From: Starkeya sp. ORNL1
GTDB taxonomy: Bacteria > Pseudomonadota > Alphaproteobacteria > Rhizobiales > Xanthobacteraceae
Direction of reading: 5' to 3'
DNA: 64,000 nt
Assembly (NCBI RefSeq): GCF_012971745.1
Contig: NZ_CP048834.1
Location: forward strand, 3,968,001-4,032,000
The notes beneath the pieces were generated by a model that ran no database searches, was not told the origin of the DNA, and saw nothing but the letters and a program-made list of their open reading frames with translations. The position numbers were made by a program, and so were the translations under genes. Of this stretch, positions 52,463-60,944 are shown one piece after another. How positions within the stretch are numbered: position 1 is the stretch's first letter; every line of letters begins with the position of its first letter.

Positions 52463-52703
52463 GCATCCCGCGTGGGGATTATGTACTTCAAGCCGGACGA
52501 GGCTGATCTCACACGCCGCCCTCGCGAAAGCGAATGGCTAGTGGTACAGTCCATGCAGTTTGTGCATGGCTACAATTCCATTTGAATGGATTGCCAAATC
52601 ACCGTATCTTTGTCTTGCCCCCGCCTTCCTATGAACCAATCCGATGCTTATTGGTTCTAAGCAGACCTCAGTGTCTGCCATGTAGCGGTAGAGGGCTCTG
52701 ATC

Positions 52704-53003
52704 ATGCGCAATCAGGATATGAAAAAAGTCGCTGATCTCGTTAGAGACGTCTTCCGTGCGGAGTTTGACAAGGTCGAAATCGTCGGCATCAACGCCATTC
52801 AAGACAAGGACCGCGACGGGGACTCGATTCTCCGAATCGAGGTTGTTTTCAAGGGTGATCTCAAGAATTTCGACGCCAGCAAACTCTCTGGCGCCACTCG
52901 GAGACTCATCCCTCGGTTGAGCGAGATTGACGAATCAGCTTTTCCTTTGTTCTCCTTCCTGTCCCAGAAGGAGGCGAAGGGAATGAGGTTTGAAGCCGCT
53001 TGA
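52704..53003 (+). CDS. Small protein paired with a HEPN-like gene, possible antitoxin
   Basis: 99 residues, mixed alpha/beta. An N-terminal helix (MKKVADLVRDVFRAEFDKVE) is followed by strands with VGINAIQDKDRDGDSILRIE and VVFKGDL. No nucleotidyltransferase GSxxxGxxxxSDxD motif is visible. Codon use is distinctly less GC-rich than in neighbours, like the following gene, which overlaps it by 14 bp. The pair and composition suggest a recently acquired two-gene module such as a toxin-antitoxin system. Family not recognised. Confidence 0.6.
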   Translation: MRNQDMKKVADLVRDVFRAEFDKVEIVGINAIQDKDRDGDSILRIEVVFKGDLKNFDASKLSGATRRLIPRLSEIDESAFPLFSFLSQKEAKGMRFEAA

Positions 53004-53460
53004 CCTGCTGCTAACAGCAGAGGACCTCGTCAACGCCAGCAACGGCAAGCCGCGGCAGTCGAACCTGCGGCGGGCGATGAGTAGCGTCTACTATGCCTTG
53101 TTTCATACGCTGGCCTGCTCCTGCGCTGACCTACTGATCGGCGGTGCAGGAGCAGGCAAAAGTCTCGAAGCGTGGCGGCAGGTTTACAGATCCCTTGATC
53201 ACGGCTTCGCCAAGTCCGCGTGCAAAAATACGGCTAAGATGAGGCTATTCCCTCAAGATATACAAGAATTTGCTATAAGATTCGTGACTATGCAGGAAAA
53301 GCGACATCTAGCTGATTACCATCCTAACGAAAAGCAGTTCAAGACAGACGTGCTATTAGAGATCGGCCAAGCCAGATCAGCAATTAAGGCGTATGCCAAT
53401 ACGGACAAGAAAGACAGGCGTGCATTCTGCGCTTATGTTCTGCTCAAAGATCGACAATGA
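52990..53460 (+). CDS. HEPN-like domain protein, possible toxin
   Basis: 156 residues from TTG overlapping the upstream stop. The helical core SNLRRAMSSVYYALFHTLAC strongly resembles HEPN domains, which often have an RRAxSxxYYALFH stretch. A candidate catalytic R-x(4-6)-H is found as Arg105-x5-His111 in KRHLADYH. HEPN proteins are commonly RNases acting as toxins, often next to a small antitoxin gene. Lower GC than flanking DNA. The function as an active toxin is inferred from the motif and pairing. Confidence 0.6.
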   Translation: MKPLDLLLTAEDLVNASNGKPRQSNLRRAMSSVYYALFHTLACSCADLLIGGAGAGKSLEAWRQVYRSLDHGFAKSACKNTAKMRLFPQDIQEFAIRFVTMQEKRHLADYHPNEKQFKTDVLLEIGQARSAIKAYANTDKKDRRAFCAYVLLKDRQ

Positions 53461-53476
53461 AAGCTTCCCGCTAACC

Positions 53477-54868
53477 TCACAAAAACGCCGACGCGGCCTC
53501 CGGTGAATGGGCGAGCGCGTGCGCCATATATTCCAGCGCGCTCTTCACCTTCTCGCGGTTCACCGGGCCGCCGAGGCAGACCCGCGCGGCTTCCGGCGGG
53601 GCGCCGTCGACGGTGAAGACGTCGCTCGCCACCACCCCGATGCCGGTGGAGAACATGTGGCCGACAAAGGCGGAGCGGGTCCATGGCTCGGGCAATTCGA
53701 CCCAGAGATTGAAGCTCATCGGATCGGCGCGGAAGCTGCCCACCGGCAGGATCTCCGCCGCCAGCTTCTGCCGGGCCGCGGTCTCGGCGCGGATGAACCG
53801 CAGCAGGGTGTCGGCGGTGCCGTCCTCGATCCAGCGCGTGGCCAGCGCAACGGTCAGCGGCGAGGCCATCACGCTGGCTGCGCGCAGCGCCGCGGAGAAC
53901 GGCCAGCCGGCGCGGGCCTCCGGCACCACGACATAGGCGGTGCGCAGGCCGGCGCCGATGCATTTCGCGAGCCCGGCGACATGCCAGGTGAGGTCCGGCG
54001 CGATCGCCGCGAAGGGCGGCAGGCCGTGGGCGGGAATGAAGCCATAGGCGTCGTCCTCGACGATCGGCACATGGAAGCGCCGCGCCACCGAGGCGATGGC
54101 GGTGCGCCGCGCCTCGGGAATGGTGAGCGTCGTCGGGTTCTGCAGCGTCGGATTGAGATAGAGCGCCTTGGGCGCCAGCGTCCGGCAGGCCTCGGTGAAC
54201 GCGTCGGGATCGATGCCGTCGGCATCCATCGGCAGGCCGACAAGGCGCAGGCCAAGCTGGGCCGCGATGGAGCGCGCGCCGGGATAGGTGATGGCCTCGC
54301 ACAGCACGACATCGCTGGGTTTCGCCAGCAGCGTGAAGATGCCGAGCAGCGCCGGATGGGCGCCCGGGGTCACGAAGATGCGCTCCTGCGAGGGCACCAA
54401 AGCGCGGCGGCCGAGCCAGGCCGAGGCGGCATCCTTGTCCGCCGGGGCACCGCCAAAGCCCTGGTAGCGCAGCAGCGCCACCAGATCGCGCGATACCTCG
54501 GCAAGGCCGTCCTGCATGCGCCCGATCAGCACCGGATCGTCCGGCTCCGGCGGCAGGTTCATGGAGAGATCGACGATCTCCCGGCCGTGATGGCGGGCGG
54601 GGGCGTTGCGCAGCACGGGCCGCGGCAGGCCAGTGACGAAGGTGCCCTGCCCGACCCGGCTCTCGACCAGGCCGCGCTTCTGCGCCTCGACATAGCCGCG
54701 CGCCACCGTGGTGAAGTCGATGTCGAGCCGGCCGGCGAGCTTGCGCTGCGGCGGCAGGCGGTCGCCGATGGCGAGCCGCCCGGCGCGGATGTCATCGGCG
54801 ATCAGGTCGGCGATGGCGAGATAGCGCGGCTTGTCGGAGCGGGAGAGGTCGGGCGTCCAGTCGGGCAT
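53477..54868 (-). CDS. MocR/PdxR-type regulator (GntR winged helix fused to aminotransferase-like domain)
   Basis: 463 residues from the ATG at 54868. Residues 8-80 form the GntR winged helix (LIADDIRAGRLAIGDRLPPQ, VARGYVEAQKRGLVESRVGQ). Residues 105-460 are a fold type I aminotransferase domain with the PLP Lys likely in GLAKCIGAGLR and YLNPTLQNPTTLT as part of the binding site. MocR proteins sense amino acids or vitamin B6 vitamers and usually control a divergent neighbour. The Nit1 operon starts on the other side of the intergenic region, so it may be the target. Confidence 0.92.
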   Translation of the reverse strand: MPDWTPDLSRSDKPRYLAIADLIADDIRAGRLAIGDRLPPQRKLAGRLDIDFTTVARGYVEAQKRGLVESRVGQGTFVTGLPRPVLRNAPARHHGREIVDLSMNLPPEPDDPVLIGRMQDGLAEVSRDLVALLRYQGFGGAPADKDAASAWLGRRALVPSQERIFVTPGAHPALLGIFTLLAKPSDVVLCEAITYPGARSIAAQLGLRLVGLPMDADGIDPDAFTEACRTLAPKALYLNPTLQNPTTLTIPEARRTAIASVARRFHVPIVEDDAYGFIPAHGLPPFAAIAPDLTWHVAGLAKCIGAGLRTAYVVVPEARAGWPFSAALRAASVMASPLTVALATRWIEDGTADTLLRFIRAETAARQKLAAEILPVGSFRADPMSFNLWVELPEPWTRSAFVGHMFSTGIGVVASDVFTVDGAPPEAARVCLGGPVNREKVKSALEYMAHALAHSPEAASAFL

Positions 54869-54895
54869 GTCACTCGTCGTCCACTTCAGTCGAAC

Positions 54896-55002
54896 CTCAT
54901 CCTGAGGTGCCCGGCGTAAGCCGGGCCTCGAAGGATGCTCGTCCGGGTCGCTCTGCTTGAGCATCCTTCGAGGCTCGCTTCACTCGCACCTCAGGATGAG
55001 GT
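54896..55002. repeat. Paired palindromic repeat, family A copy 4
   Basis: ACCTCATCCTGAGGTGC, inner CCTCGAAGGATG and CATCCTTCGAGG, and CACCTCAGGATGAGGT at the far end. Same family as 7058, 35422 and 50541. It lies between the MocR start and the Nit1 control region. Confidence 0.8.
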
Positions 55003-55230
55003 CGCGAGGAAGGGTCGCCAACTCGGCGACCGGATTGACTGTATAATGTTGCAGAGATGGCCTGTCACCTGTGGACTCCATCTTGCTGCATCATGGGTGT
55101 GGATGCTGCGCGGATGCCGCGATGCCAAGGAATCGAGCATTTCCCTGCCTTTTGAGCGCGCTTTCGCCTCTCGTTCGGGCATTTCGAAAATCATCTGAAC
55201 GACAGTATTGTATGTATTATTGAATGTAAA

Positions 55231-55266
55231 TTGACTGTTTTGATGATTCTTCGTGCAAACAGTCAA
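55231..55266. promoter_or_regulatory. Perfect 10-bp inverted repeat abutting the sigma-54 promoter
   Basis: TTGACTGTTT (55231-55240) and AAACAGTCAA (55257-55266) are exact complements, 16 bp apart. The right arm ends two bases before the -24 element. It is likely an operator; candidates to bind it are the divergent MocR regulator or a nitrogen regulator. Position so close to a sigma-54 core suggests repression or close-range control. Confidence 0.65.
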
Positions 55267-55267
55267 T

Positions 55268-55283
55268 TGGCACATTGATTGCA
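55268..55283 (+). promoter_or_regulatory. Sigma-54 promoter of the Nit1 operon
   Basis: TGGCACATTGATTGCA matches the -24/-12 consensus TGGCAC-N5-TTGCA at every defined position, with GG-N10-GC spacing. It is 72 bp before the first start codon and in an AT-rich stretch. This fits nitrogen control of the Nit1 cluster, whose first protein belongs to a nitrogen-starvation response family. Confidence 0.8.
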
Positions 55284-55355
55284 GTCTCCGTTGGCGTGCT
55301 GCCGGCAAGCGCCGGTCCTTCAATTCCAGCCCAGATCCCCGCCAAGGAGTGCACC

Positions 55356-55838
55356 ATGCCCGCCGTCACCGCCCCCGCCCACCAGAAGGGCGACTTCCTG
55401 GTCGACTACGAAGACAAGAAGTTCGAGGACGTCAAAGCCGCTCCCGGCGAGAAGGCGCTCGTTACCTTCCACACCGTCGCCTTCGAAGGCTCGATCGGGC
55501 TGGTCAACCTGCTCCAGGCACTGCGCCTGAAGCGCAAGGGCTTCGACACCTCGGTGCTGCTCTATGGCCCCGGCGTCACGCTCGGCGTGCAGCGCGGCTT
55601 CCCGAAGCTCGGCGACGAGGCCTTCCCCGGCCACCTGAACTTCAACAACCAGATCACCAAGTTCATGGAAGAAGGCGGCAAGGTCTATGCCTGCCGCTTC
55701 GCGCTCCAGGCGCTCTACGGCCATGGCGAGCCCTCGCTGATCCCCGGCATCATCCCGATCAGCCCGCTCGATGTGCTCGACCTGATCCTGCTCCACCGCA
55801 AGGACGATGCCTTCATGCTCCATACCTGGACGCTGTGA
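55356..55838 (+). CDS. MSMEG_0572/Sll0783 family nitrogen starvation response protein
   Basis: 160 residues from the ATG after AAGGAGTGCACC. Mixed alpha/beta protein with [40 protein letters not shown] and [20 protein letters not shown], hallmark sections of this family (DsrE-like appearance). In Synechocystis the sll0783 homolog is induced on nitrogen starvation and affects PHB formation. It is the first gene of the Nit1 cluster. Confidence 0.92.
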   Translation: MPAVTAPAHQKGDFLVDYEDKKFEDVKAAPGEKALVTFHTVAFEGSIGLVNLLQALRLKRKGFDTSVLLYGPGVTLGVQRGFPKLGDEAFPGHLNFNNQITKFMEEGGKVYACRFALQALYGHGEPSLIPGIIPISPLDVLDLILLHRKDDAFMLHTWTL

Positions 55839-55879
55839 TCTGGACGCTGTGAAGCCCGCCCACTGACAAGGAGGCTGCC

Positions 55880-56935
55880 ATGGCCGAGAAGAGAGCCGTC
55901 CGCGCCGCCGCGGTGCAGATCGCGCCCGATCTCGACAGCGTCGAGGGCACGCTCAGCCGCGTGCAGGCGGCGCTGGACGAAGCGGCGGGAAAGGGCGCGG
56001 AGCTCGTGGTCTTCCCCGAGACCTTCGTGCCCTGGTACCCGTACTTCTCCTTCGTCTATCCGCCGGTGCTGACTGGTGGCGAGCATTTGCGGCTCTATGA
56101 GAATGCCGTGGTGGTGCCCGGCCCGGTGACGGAGGCGGTGGCCTCCGCCGCCCGGCGGCACGGCATCGTCGTCGTGCTCGGCGTCAATGAGCGCGACCAC
56201 GGTTCGCTCTACAACACCCAACTGGTGTTCGATGCCGACGGCTCGCTCAAGCTCAAGCGCCGCAAGATCACCCCCACTTTCCATGAGCGGATGATCTGGG
56301 GGCAGGGCGACGGCGCCGGGCTCCAGGTGGTCGACACCGCGGTCGGCCGGGTCGGGGCACTGGCCTGCTGGGAGCACTACAATCCCCTCGCCCGCTACGC
56401 CTTGATGGCGCAGCACGAAGAGATCCATATCGCGCAGTTTCCCGGTTCGCTGGTGGGGCCGATCTTCGCCGAGCAGATCGAGGTGACGATCCGCCACCAC
56501 GCGCTGGAGAGCGGCTGCTTCGTCGTCAATTCCACCGGCTGGCTCACCGAGGAGCAGATCGCCCGCATTGCGCCGGACGAGAAGCTGCGCCGCGCGCTGA
56601 CCGGCGGCTGCATGACGGCGATCATCTCGCCGGAGGGCTCGCATCTGGTGCCGCCCCTCACTTCGGGTGAGGGCATCCTGATCGCCGATCTCGACATGGC
56701 CCTCATCACCAAGCGCAAGCGGATGATGGATTCGGTCGGCCATTACGCCCGGCCGGAACTGCTCAGCCTCACTCTCGACAACCGTCCGACCGCGCCGATG
56801 CAGGCGCACGCGACCTTCCCCGTCCTTGCAGGGAGCCAATCCGATGAAGCCGATGGATCTGACGAGCGATCTCGCGCCGCTGCCGACGGAGCGCCTGATC
56901 AACGAGTTGCAGTCCTACGGGGTGCGGCTCGTTGA
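55880..56935 (+). CDS. Nit1 nitrilase of the Nit1 cluster
   Basis: 351 residues with the nitrilase triad: Glu47 in [10 protein letters not shown], Lys129 in [13 protein letters not shown] and Cys163 in ACWEHYNPL. The Trp-Glu-His after Cys is typical of nitrilases rather than amidases. Homologs in Nit1C clusters act on cyanide in cyanide-assimilating bacteria. The last 30 residues are Ala/Arg/Asp-rich and run 92 bp into the next gene, which suggests a lost original stop codon and a read-on tail. Starts after AAGGAGG. Confidence 0.94.
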   Translation: MAEKRAVRAAAVQIAPDLDSVEGTLSRVQAALDEAAGKGAELVVFPETFVPWYPYFSFVYPPVLTGGEHLRLYENAVVVPGPVTEAVASAARRHGIVVVLGVNERDHGSLYNTQLVFDADGSLKLKRRKITPTFHERMIWGQGDGAGLQVVDTAVGRVGALACWEHYNPLARYALMAQHEEIHIAQFPGSLVGPIFAEQIEVTIRHHALESGCFVVNSTGWLTEEQIARIAPDEKLRRALTGGCMTAIISPEGSHLVPPLTSGEGILIADLDMALITKRKRMMDSVGHYARPELLSLTLDNRPTAPMQAHATFPVLAGSQSDEADGSDERSRAAADGAPDQRVAVLRGAAR

Positions 56936-57980
56936 TCCCCGGGCCGGGGCGGACAGCCGCCGCGGCGGGGCAGGCCCATCCGACCACAAGGCGCTGACCA
57001 TCGACGGCATGACGGTGATGGTACCGGTGCATACCGCGCCGGCCTTCAAGAGCCCGTATCTGGTGGAGAAGCCGGATGCGTTCGGGCGCAGCCGCATCAG
57101 CCGCGATGGGCTCAGCCTCGGCGAGGTGACCTTCCCGTTGCAGCCGAAATTCTACGGGCTGACGACGGCGGACGGCATCCCCTATTCCAAGATCGCGGTG
57201 CTGCACGGGCGTGACGTGCTGGCGACGACGGTGCTGCAGAGTTGCATCCGCTATCAGAGCCGGACCAAGACCTGCCAGTTCTGCGCCATCGGCCAGTCGC
57301 TCGCCGCCGGCCGCACCATCGAGCGCAAGACCCCTGCGCAGCTTGCCGAAGTGGCGAAAGCGGCGGTCGAGCTCGACGGGGTGAAGCATATGGTGATGAC
57401 CACCGGCACCCCGCCCGGCAAGGACCGCGGCGCGGCGATCCTCACCGAGAGCGCGGCGGCGATCAAGGCGGCGGTCGACCTGCCGATCCAGGCGCAATGC
57501 GAGCCGCCGGACGACGATGCCTGGTTCATGCGCATGCGTGAGGCCGGCGTCGATGCGCTCGGCATGCATCTGGAAGCCGTCACCGATCCGGTGCGCCAGC
57601 GCATCATGCCGGGCAAGGCGCAAGTCTCGCTGGAGCGCTATTTCCAGGCGTTCGAGGCGGCGGTGCCGGTGTTCGGCCGAGGCCAGGTCTCGACCTATAT
57701 CCTCGCCGGGCTCGGTGATACTCGCGACGAGATACTCGACATCTGCCGGCGGCTCACCGCGATCGGCGTCTATCCCTTCGTGGTGCCGTTCGTGCCGATC
57801 TCCGGCACGCCGCTGGAGAGCCATCCGACGCCCTCCCCGGCCTTCATGCATTCCATCCTCGGCCCGCTGTCCGGCATGCTGATCGCCTCGGGGCTCAAAG
57901 CCATCGACGTAAAGGCCGGCTGCGCCAGATGCGGCGCCTGCTCGGCGCTCGCCACCTATGAGCGGAGGGCCTGCTCGTGA
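56844..57980 (+). CDS. MSMEG_0568 family radical SAM protein
   Basis: 378 residues from the ATG after AGGGAG. The cluster-binding cysteines are Cys134, Cys144 and Cys147 (C-x9-C-x2-C, in [19 protein letters not shown]), not the usual C-x3-C-x2-C. VDGVKHM-type and [10 protein letters not shown] segments follow. The C-terminus has a second small Cys group (CARCGACS), possibly for an auxiliary cluster. It is a core enzyme of the Nit1 cluster with unknown chemistry. Overlaps nit1 by 92 bp and its stop overlaps the next start. Confidence 0.93.
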   Translation: MKPMDLTSDLAPLPTERLINELQSYGVRLVDPRAGADSRRGGAGPSDHKALTIDGMTVMVPVHTAPAFKSPYLVEKPDAFGRSRISRDGLSLGEVTFPLQPKFYGLTTADGIPYSKIAVLHGRDVLATTVLQSCIRYQSRTKTCQFCAIGQSLAAGRTIERKTPAQLAEVAKAAVELDGVKHMVMTTGTPPGKDRGAAILTESAAAIKAAVDLPIQAQCEPPDDDAWFMRMREAGVDALGMHLEAVTDPVRQRIMPGKAQVSLERYFQAFEAAVPVFGRGQVSTYILAGLGDTRDEILDICRRLTAIGVYPFVVPFVPISGTPLESHPTPSPAFMHSILGPLSGMLIASGLKAIDVKAGCARCGACSALATYERRACS

Positions 57981-58519
57981 TGTTCGAGCCGTTCAAGCCC
58001 TTCACCGCGAGCGCCTTCACGGTGAAGTACGCTACCGACCCGTGGGAGCGCGAAGGCGCGGCTCGCCTGCGCCGGGACGTGTTCTGCGAGGAGCAGGGCA
58101 TCTTCGAGGGCGACGACCGCGACGTCATCGACGCGGTGGCGACGCCGATCGTCGCGCTCTCCATGCTCGGCGTCGCCGCCGCCGACGTCGTCGGCACGGT
58201 GCGCATTCATGAGGAGACGCCGGGCCTGTGGTGGGGCTCGCGGCTCGCGGTGGCGGCGGATTATCGCAGCGCCGGTGCGCTCGGGCCGGCGCTGATCCGG
58301 CTCGCGGTCTCCTCCGCCCATGCGCGCGGCTGCACGCGTTTCCTGGCGAACGTGCAGGCGCAGAATGGCCTCCTGTTCCGCCGCATGCGCTGGCGCATCG
58401 TCGAGGAATTCGAGCTGCTCGGCCGCCCGCATCTGCGCATGGAGGCGGACCTCAATTACTATCCGCCTTTCACTGAGCCCGAGACCGGCTTCCACGCCCA
58501 TTCGCGAAAGGCAGCGTGA
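57980..58519 (+). CDS. MSMEG_0567/Sll0786 family GNAT-type N-acyltransferase
   Basis: 179 residues (GTG one codon earlier also possible). GNAT-like fold similar to autoinducer synthase-type acyltransferases: REGAARLRRDVFCEEQGIFE at the start, then VGTVRIHEETPGLWWGSRL and a C-terminal RRMRWRIVEEFELLGRPHLR. It is one of the conserved proteins of the Nit1 cluster. Overlaps the radical SAM gene by one base and the following AIR synthase-like gene as well. Confidence 0.9.
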   Translation: MFEPFKPFTASAFTVKYATDPWEREGAARLRRDVFCEEQGIFEGDDRDVIDAVATPIVALSMLGVAAADVVGTVRIHEETPGLWWGSRLAVAADYRSAGALGPALIRLAVSSAHARGCTRFLANVQAQNGLLFRRMRWRIVEEFELLGRPHLRMEADLNYYPPFTEPETGFHAHSRKAA

Positions 58520-59496
58520 TGTTGACCGGGCTCGCTCAGACCCTGCGCACCAGCCGCGGCCTCGCCGCCAAGGCGGATATCGGCCTAGCCACCGCCCGGC
58601 TCGGGCTCTCGGGTGCGAGTGCGGTTCCGGTTGGTGACGATTGCGCCGCGATCCCGGACGGCGACGGCTGGCTGCTGCTCGCCATTGAAGGCTTCATGAA
58701 CGAATTCGTGGCGGGCGACCCGTGGTTTGCAGGCTGGTGCGGGGTGATGGTCAACATCTCCGATATCGCCGCCATGGGTGGGCGGCCGATCGCCGTGGTC
58801 GATGCGGTGTGGGCCGATGGCGAGGACAAGGCGGCGCCGGTGCTGGAGGGGTTGCGCGCGGCGTCCGAGCGCTTCGGCGTGCCTCTCGTCGGCGGCCACA
58901 CCAATATAAGGACGGATCGCGGGCAGCTTTCGGTGGCCATACTCGGCCGGGCCAAGCGCCTGCTCACCAGCTTCGATGCCCAGCCCGGCGAGCGGCTCAT
59001 CGCCGCCATCGATCTGCGCGGCGCCTATCGCGAGCCGTTCGCCAATTGGCAGGCGGCGCTCGATGCGCCGGGCGAACGGCTGCGCGGCGATCTCGAAGTG
59101 CTGCCGCTGATCGCCGAGAGCGGGCTGTCGCGCGCCGCCAAGGACATCAGCCAGGGCGGCGTCATCGGCACCGCAGCCATGCTCGCCGAGTGCTCCGGCG
59201 TCGGCATCGCCATCGACGTGCGGTCCGTGCCGGCGCCGGACGGCGTGGATCCGGCGCGCTGGCTGCTGAGCTTTCCGAGCTACGGCTACCTATTGTCGGT
59301 GCGGCCCGCCGATGTGCCGGCGGTGTCGGCGCTGTTCCGGGCGCGCGGCATTGGGGCTGCGGATATCGGCGCGGTCACCGCGGATCGCCGCGTCACCATC
59401 ACCGACGGCACGTCGACCGAGTCCATCTGGGATTTCACCCGCCAGCCACTGCTCGGCTGCGGCCCGACAACCAGCGATGCGGAGGCGGCGGCATGA
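58519..59496 (+). CDS. MSMEG_0566/Sll0787 family AIR synthase-like protein
   Basis: 325 residues (GTG one codon upstream possible). PurM/ThiL/SelD-like ATP-binding enzyme: VGDDCAAIPDGDGWLLLAIE, the metal-binding MVNISDIAAMGGRPIAVVDA, and VPLVGGHTNIRTDRGQLSVA. It should activate a carbonyl or carboxyl oxygen by phosphorylation. Conserved in Nit1 clusters; substrate unknown. Confidence 0.93.
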   Translation: MLTGLAQTLRTSRGLAAKADIGLATARLGLSGASAVPVGDDCAAIPDGDGWLLLAIEGFMNEFVAGDPWFAGWCGVMVNISDIAAMGGRPIAVVDAVWADGEDKAAPVLEGLRAASERFGVPLVGGHTNIRTDRGQLSVAILGRAKRLLTSFDAQPGERLIAAIDLRGAYREPFANWQAALDAPGERLRGDLEVLPLIAESGLSRAAKDISQGGVIGTAAMLAECSGVGIAIDVRSVPAPDGVDPARWLLSFPSYGYLLSVRPADVPAVSALFRARGIGAADIGAVTADRRVTITDGTSTESIWDFTRQPLLGCGPTTSDAEAAA

Positions 59497-60647
59497 GCGC
59501 GCTCCGCATCGCCATACTCGCTCATTCCACCAATCCGCGCGGCGGAGTGGTGCATGCGCTCGAACTCGCCGATGCGCTGGTAAAGCTTGGCCACGAGCCG
59601 GTGGTCCACGCGCCCGATGCCAAGCGCACCGGCTTCTTCCGCGAGAGCCTGTGCGAGACCGTTTCCGTGCCCGCCTCGCCGGTCGGCAGCGACATCACCG
59701 AGATGGTGGAGATCCGCGCCGCCGATTATGTCCGGCACTTCGAGAATCCCGCGCATCGCCGCTTCGACGTGTTCCACGCGCAAGACGGCATTTCCGGCAA
59801 TGCTCTGGCAACGCTCAAGCAACGCCAGAGCATTGCAGGCTTCGCCCGCACCGTCCATCACATCGACGCCTTCCGCGACCCAAAGCTCCAGGCCCTGCAG
59901 ACGCGGGCCATCGTCGCCGCCGACCGGCATTTCACCGTCAGCCGCATGTGGCAAGCCGAACTCAAGCAACGCCACGGCATTGCTTCCGTAGTGGTCGGCA
60001 ATGGCGTCGATACCGGGAGTTTCACGCCCAACCGCGACGGCCGCGAGGCGGCGTTGCGAGAGCGGCACGGCATCGGCGTCGGGCCGGTGATCCTCGCGGT
60101 CGGCGGCATCGAGGCGCGCAAGAACACGATCCGGCTGCTGGAGGCCTTCACCCAGCTACACGTCATGCATCCGCATGCCCAACTCGTCATCGCCGGCGGC
60201 GCCACCCTGCTCGACCACCATGATTACAAGCAGGCGTTTGCCGCCGCGCGCTCCAGTCTCGCTCTGCCGGCCCATGCCGTGATCGAGACCGGCCCGGTGC
60301 TGCAGCAAGACATGCCGGCGCTCTATCGCCTCGCCGACGTGCTGGCCTTCCCATCAGTGAAGGAGGGCTTCGGCCTTGTCGTGCTGGAGGCCATGGCGAG
60401 CGGCGTGCCGGTGATTGTCTCGCGCATCGCGCCCTTCACCGAGCATTTGCGGGATGAGGAGGTGGTGTGGTGCGACCCGATGAACGCCGGCTCCATCGTC
60501 AATGCGCTCGCCACGGCGCTCACGCCGGAACTCGCCGGCCGGCTGAGATCGCGCGGGCCGGTCGCCGCACGGCGCCATGACTGGGGCGCCACCGCCGCCG
60601 CCCATATCGAGACCTACCAGGCCCTGCGGGAGCGCACCTATGCCTGA
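59493..60647 (+). CDS. MSMEG_0565 family glycosyltransferase
   Basis: 384 residues, GT-B fold. N-terminal HSTNPRGGVVHALELADAL; C-terminal GT4 features VILAVGGIEARKNTIRLLEA and the nucleotide-sugar motif SVKEGFGLVVLEAMASGVPV. It is the Nit1-cluster glycosyltransferase; its presence suggests the product is glycosylated or that the activity is on a sugar-linked intermediate. Overlaps both neighbours by a few bases. Confidence 0.93.
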   Translation: MSALRIAILAHSTNPRGGVVHALELADALVKLGHEPVVHAPDAKRTGFFRESLCETVSVPASPVGSDITEMVEIRAADYVRHFENPAHRRFDVFHAQDGISGNALATLKQRQSIAGFARTVHHIDAFRDPKLQALQTRAIVAADRHFTVSRMWQAELKQRHGIASVVVGNGVDTGSFTPNRDGREAALRERHGIGVGPVILAVGGIEARKNTIRLLEAFTQLHVMHPHAQLVIAGGATLLDHHDYKQAFAAARSSLALPAHAVIETGPVLQQDMPALYRLADVLAFPSVKEGFGLVVLEAMASGVPVIVSRIAPFTEHLRDEEVVWCDPMNAGSIVNALATALTPELAGRLRSRGPVAARRHDWGATAAAHIETYQALRERTYA

Positions 60648-60927
60648 GATGCGCTTCCATATCCGCTGGCCCGATGGTCGTTCCGAGAGCTGCTATTCGC
60701 CCTCGCTGGTCATCAAGGACTATTTCGTGCCCGGCGAGCGCTATGCGCTCGTCGATTTCCTGGAGCGCAGCCGTACCGCGCTCAGCATCGCCAGTGCGCG
60801 CGTCGCCGCACGCTACGGCCATCCCTGTTCGCTTGCGCTTGGCCAGCTTGCCCGCATCGAGGCGGCCGGCCGGCTTTTCCTTGAAACCCCTGATGCGTGC
60901 GTCGCCGTCGAAGCTTTCGACGAGTGA
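60640..60927 (+). CDS. MSMEG_0570 family nitrogen starvation response protein
   Basis: 95 residues. MPEMRFHIRWPDGRSESCYS and the YFVPGERYALVDFLERSRTA segment fit the small MSMEG_0570 family found only in Nit1 clusters. Function unknown; it may be a partner of the flavoprotein encoded next. Overlaps the glycosyltransferase gene by eight bases. Confidence 0.9.
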   Translation: MPEMRFHIRWPDGRSESCYSPSLVIKDYFVPGERYALVDFLERSRTALSIASARVAARYGHPCSLALGQLARIEAAGRLFLETPDACVAVEAFDE

Positions 60928-60944
60928 GCGCCGGAGATCCCGTC

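Noticed and set aside
52704..53003. MNT nucleotidyltransferase antitoxin
   Set aside because: The required GSxxxGxxxxSDxD motif is absent.
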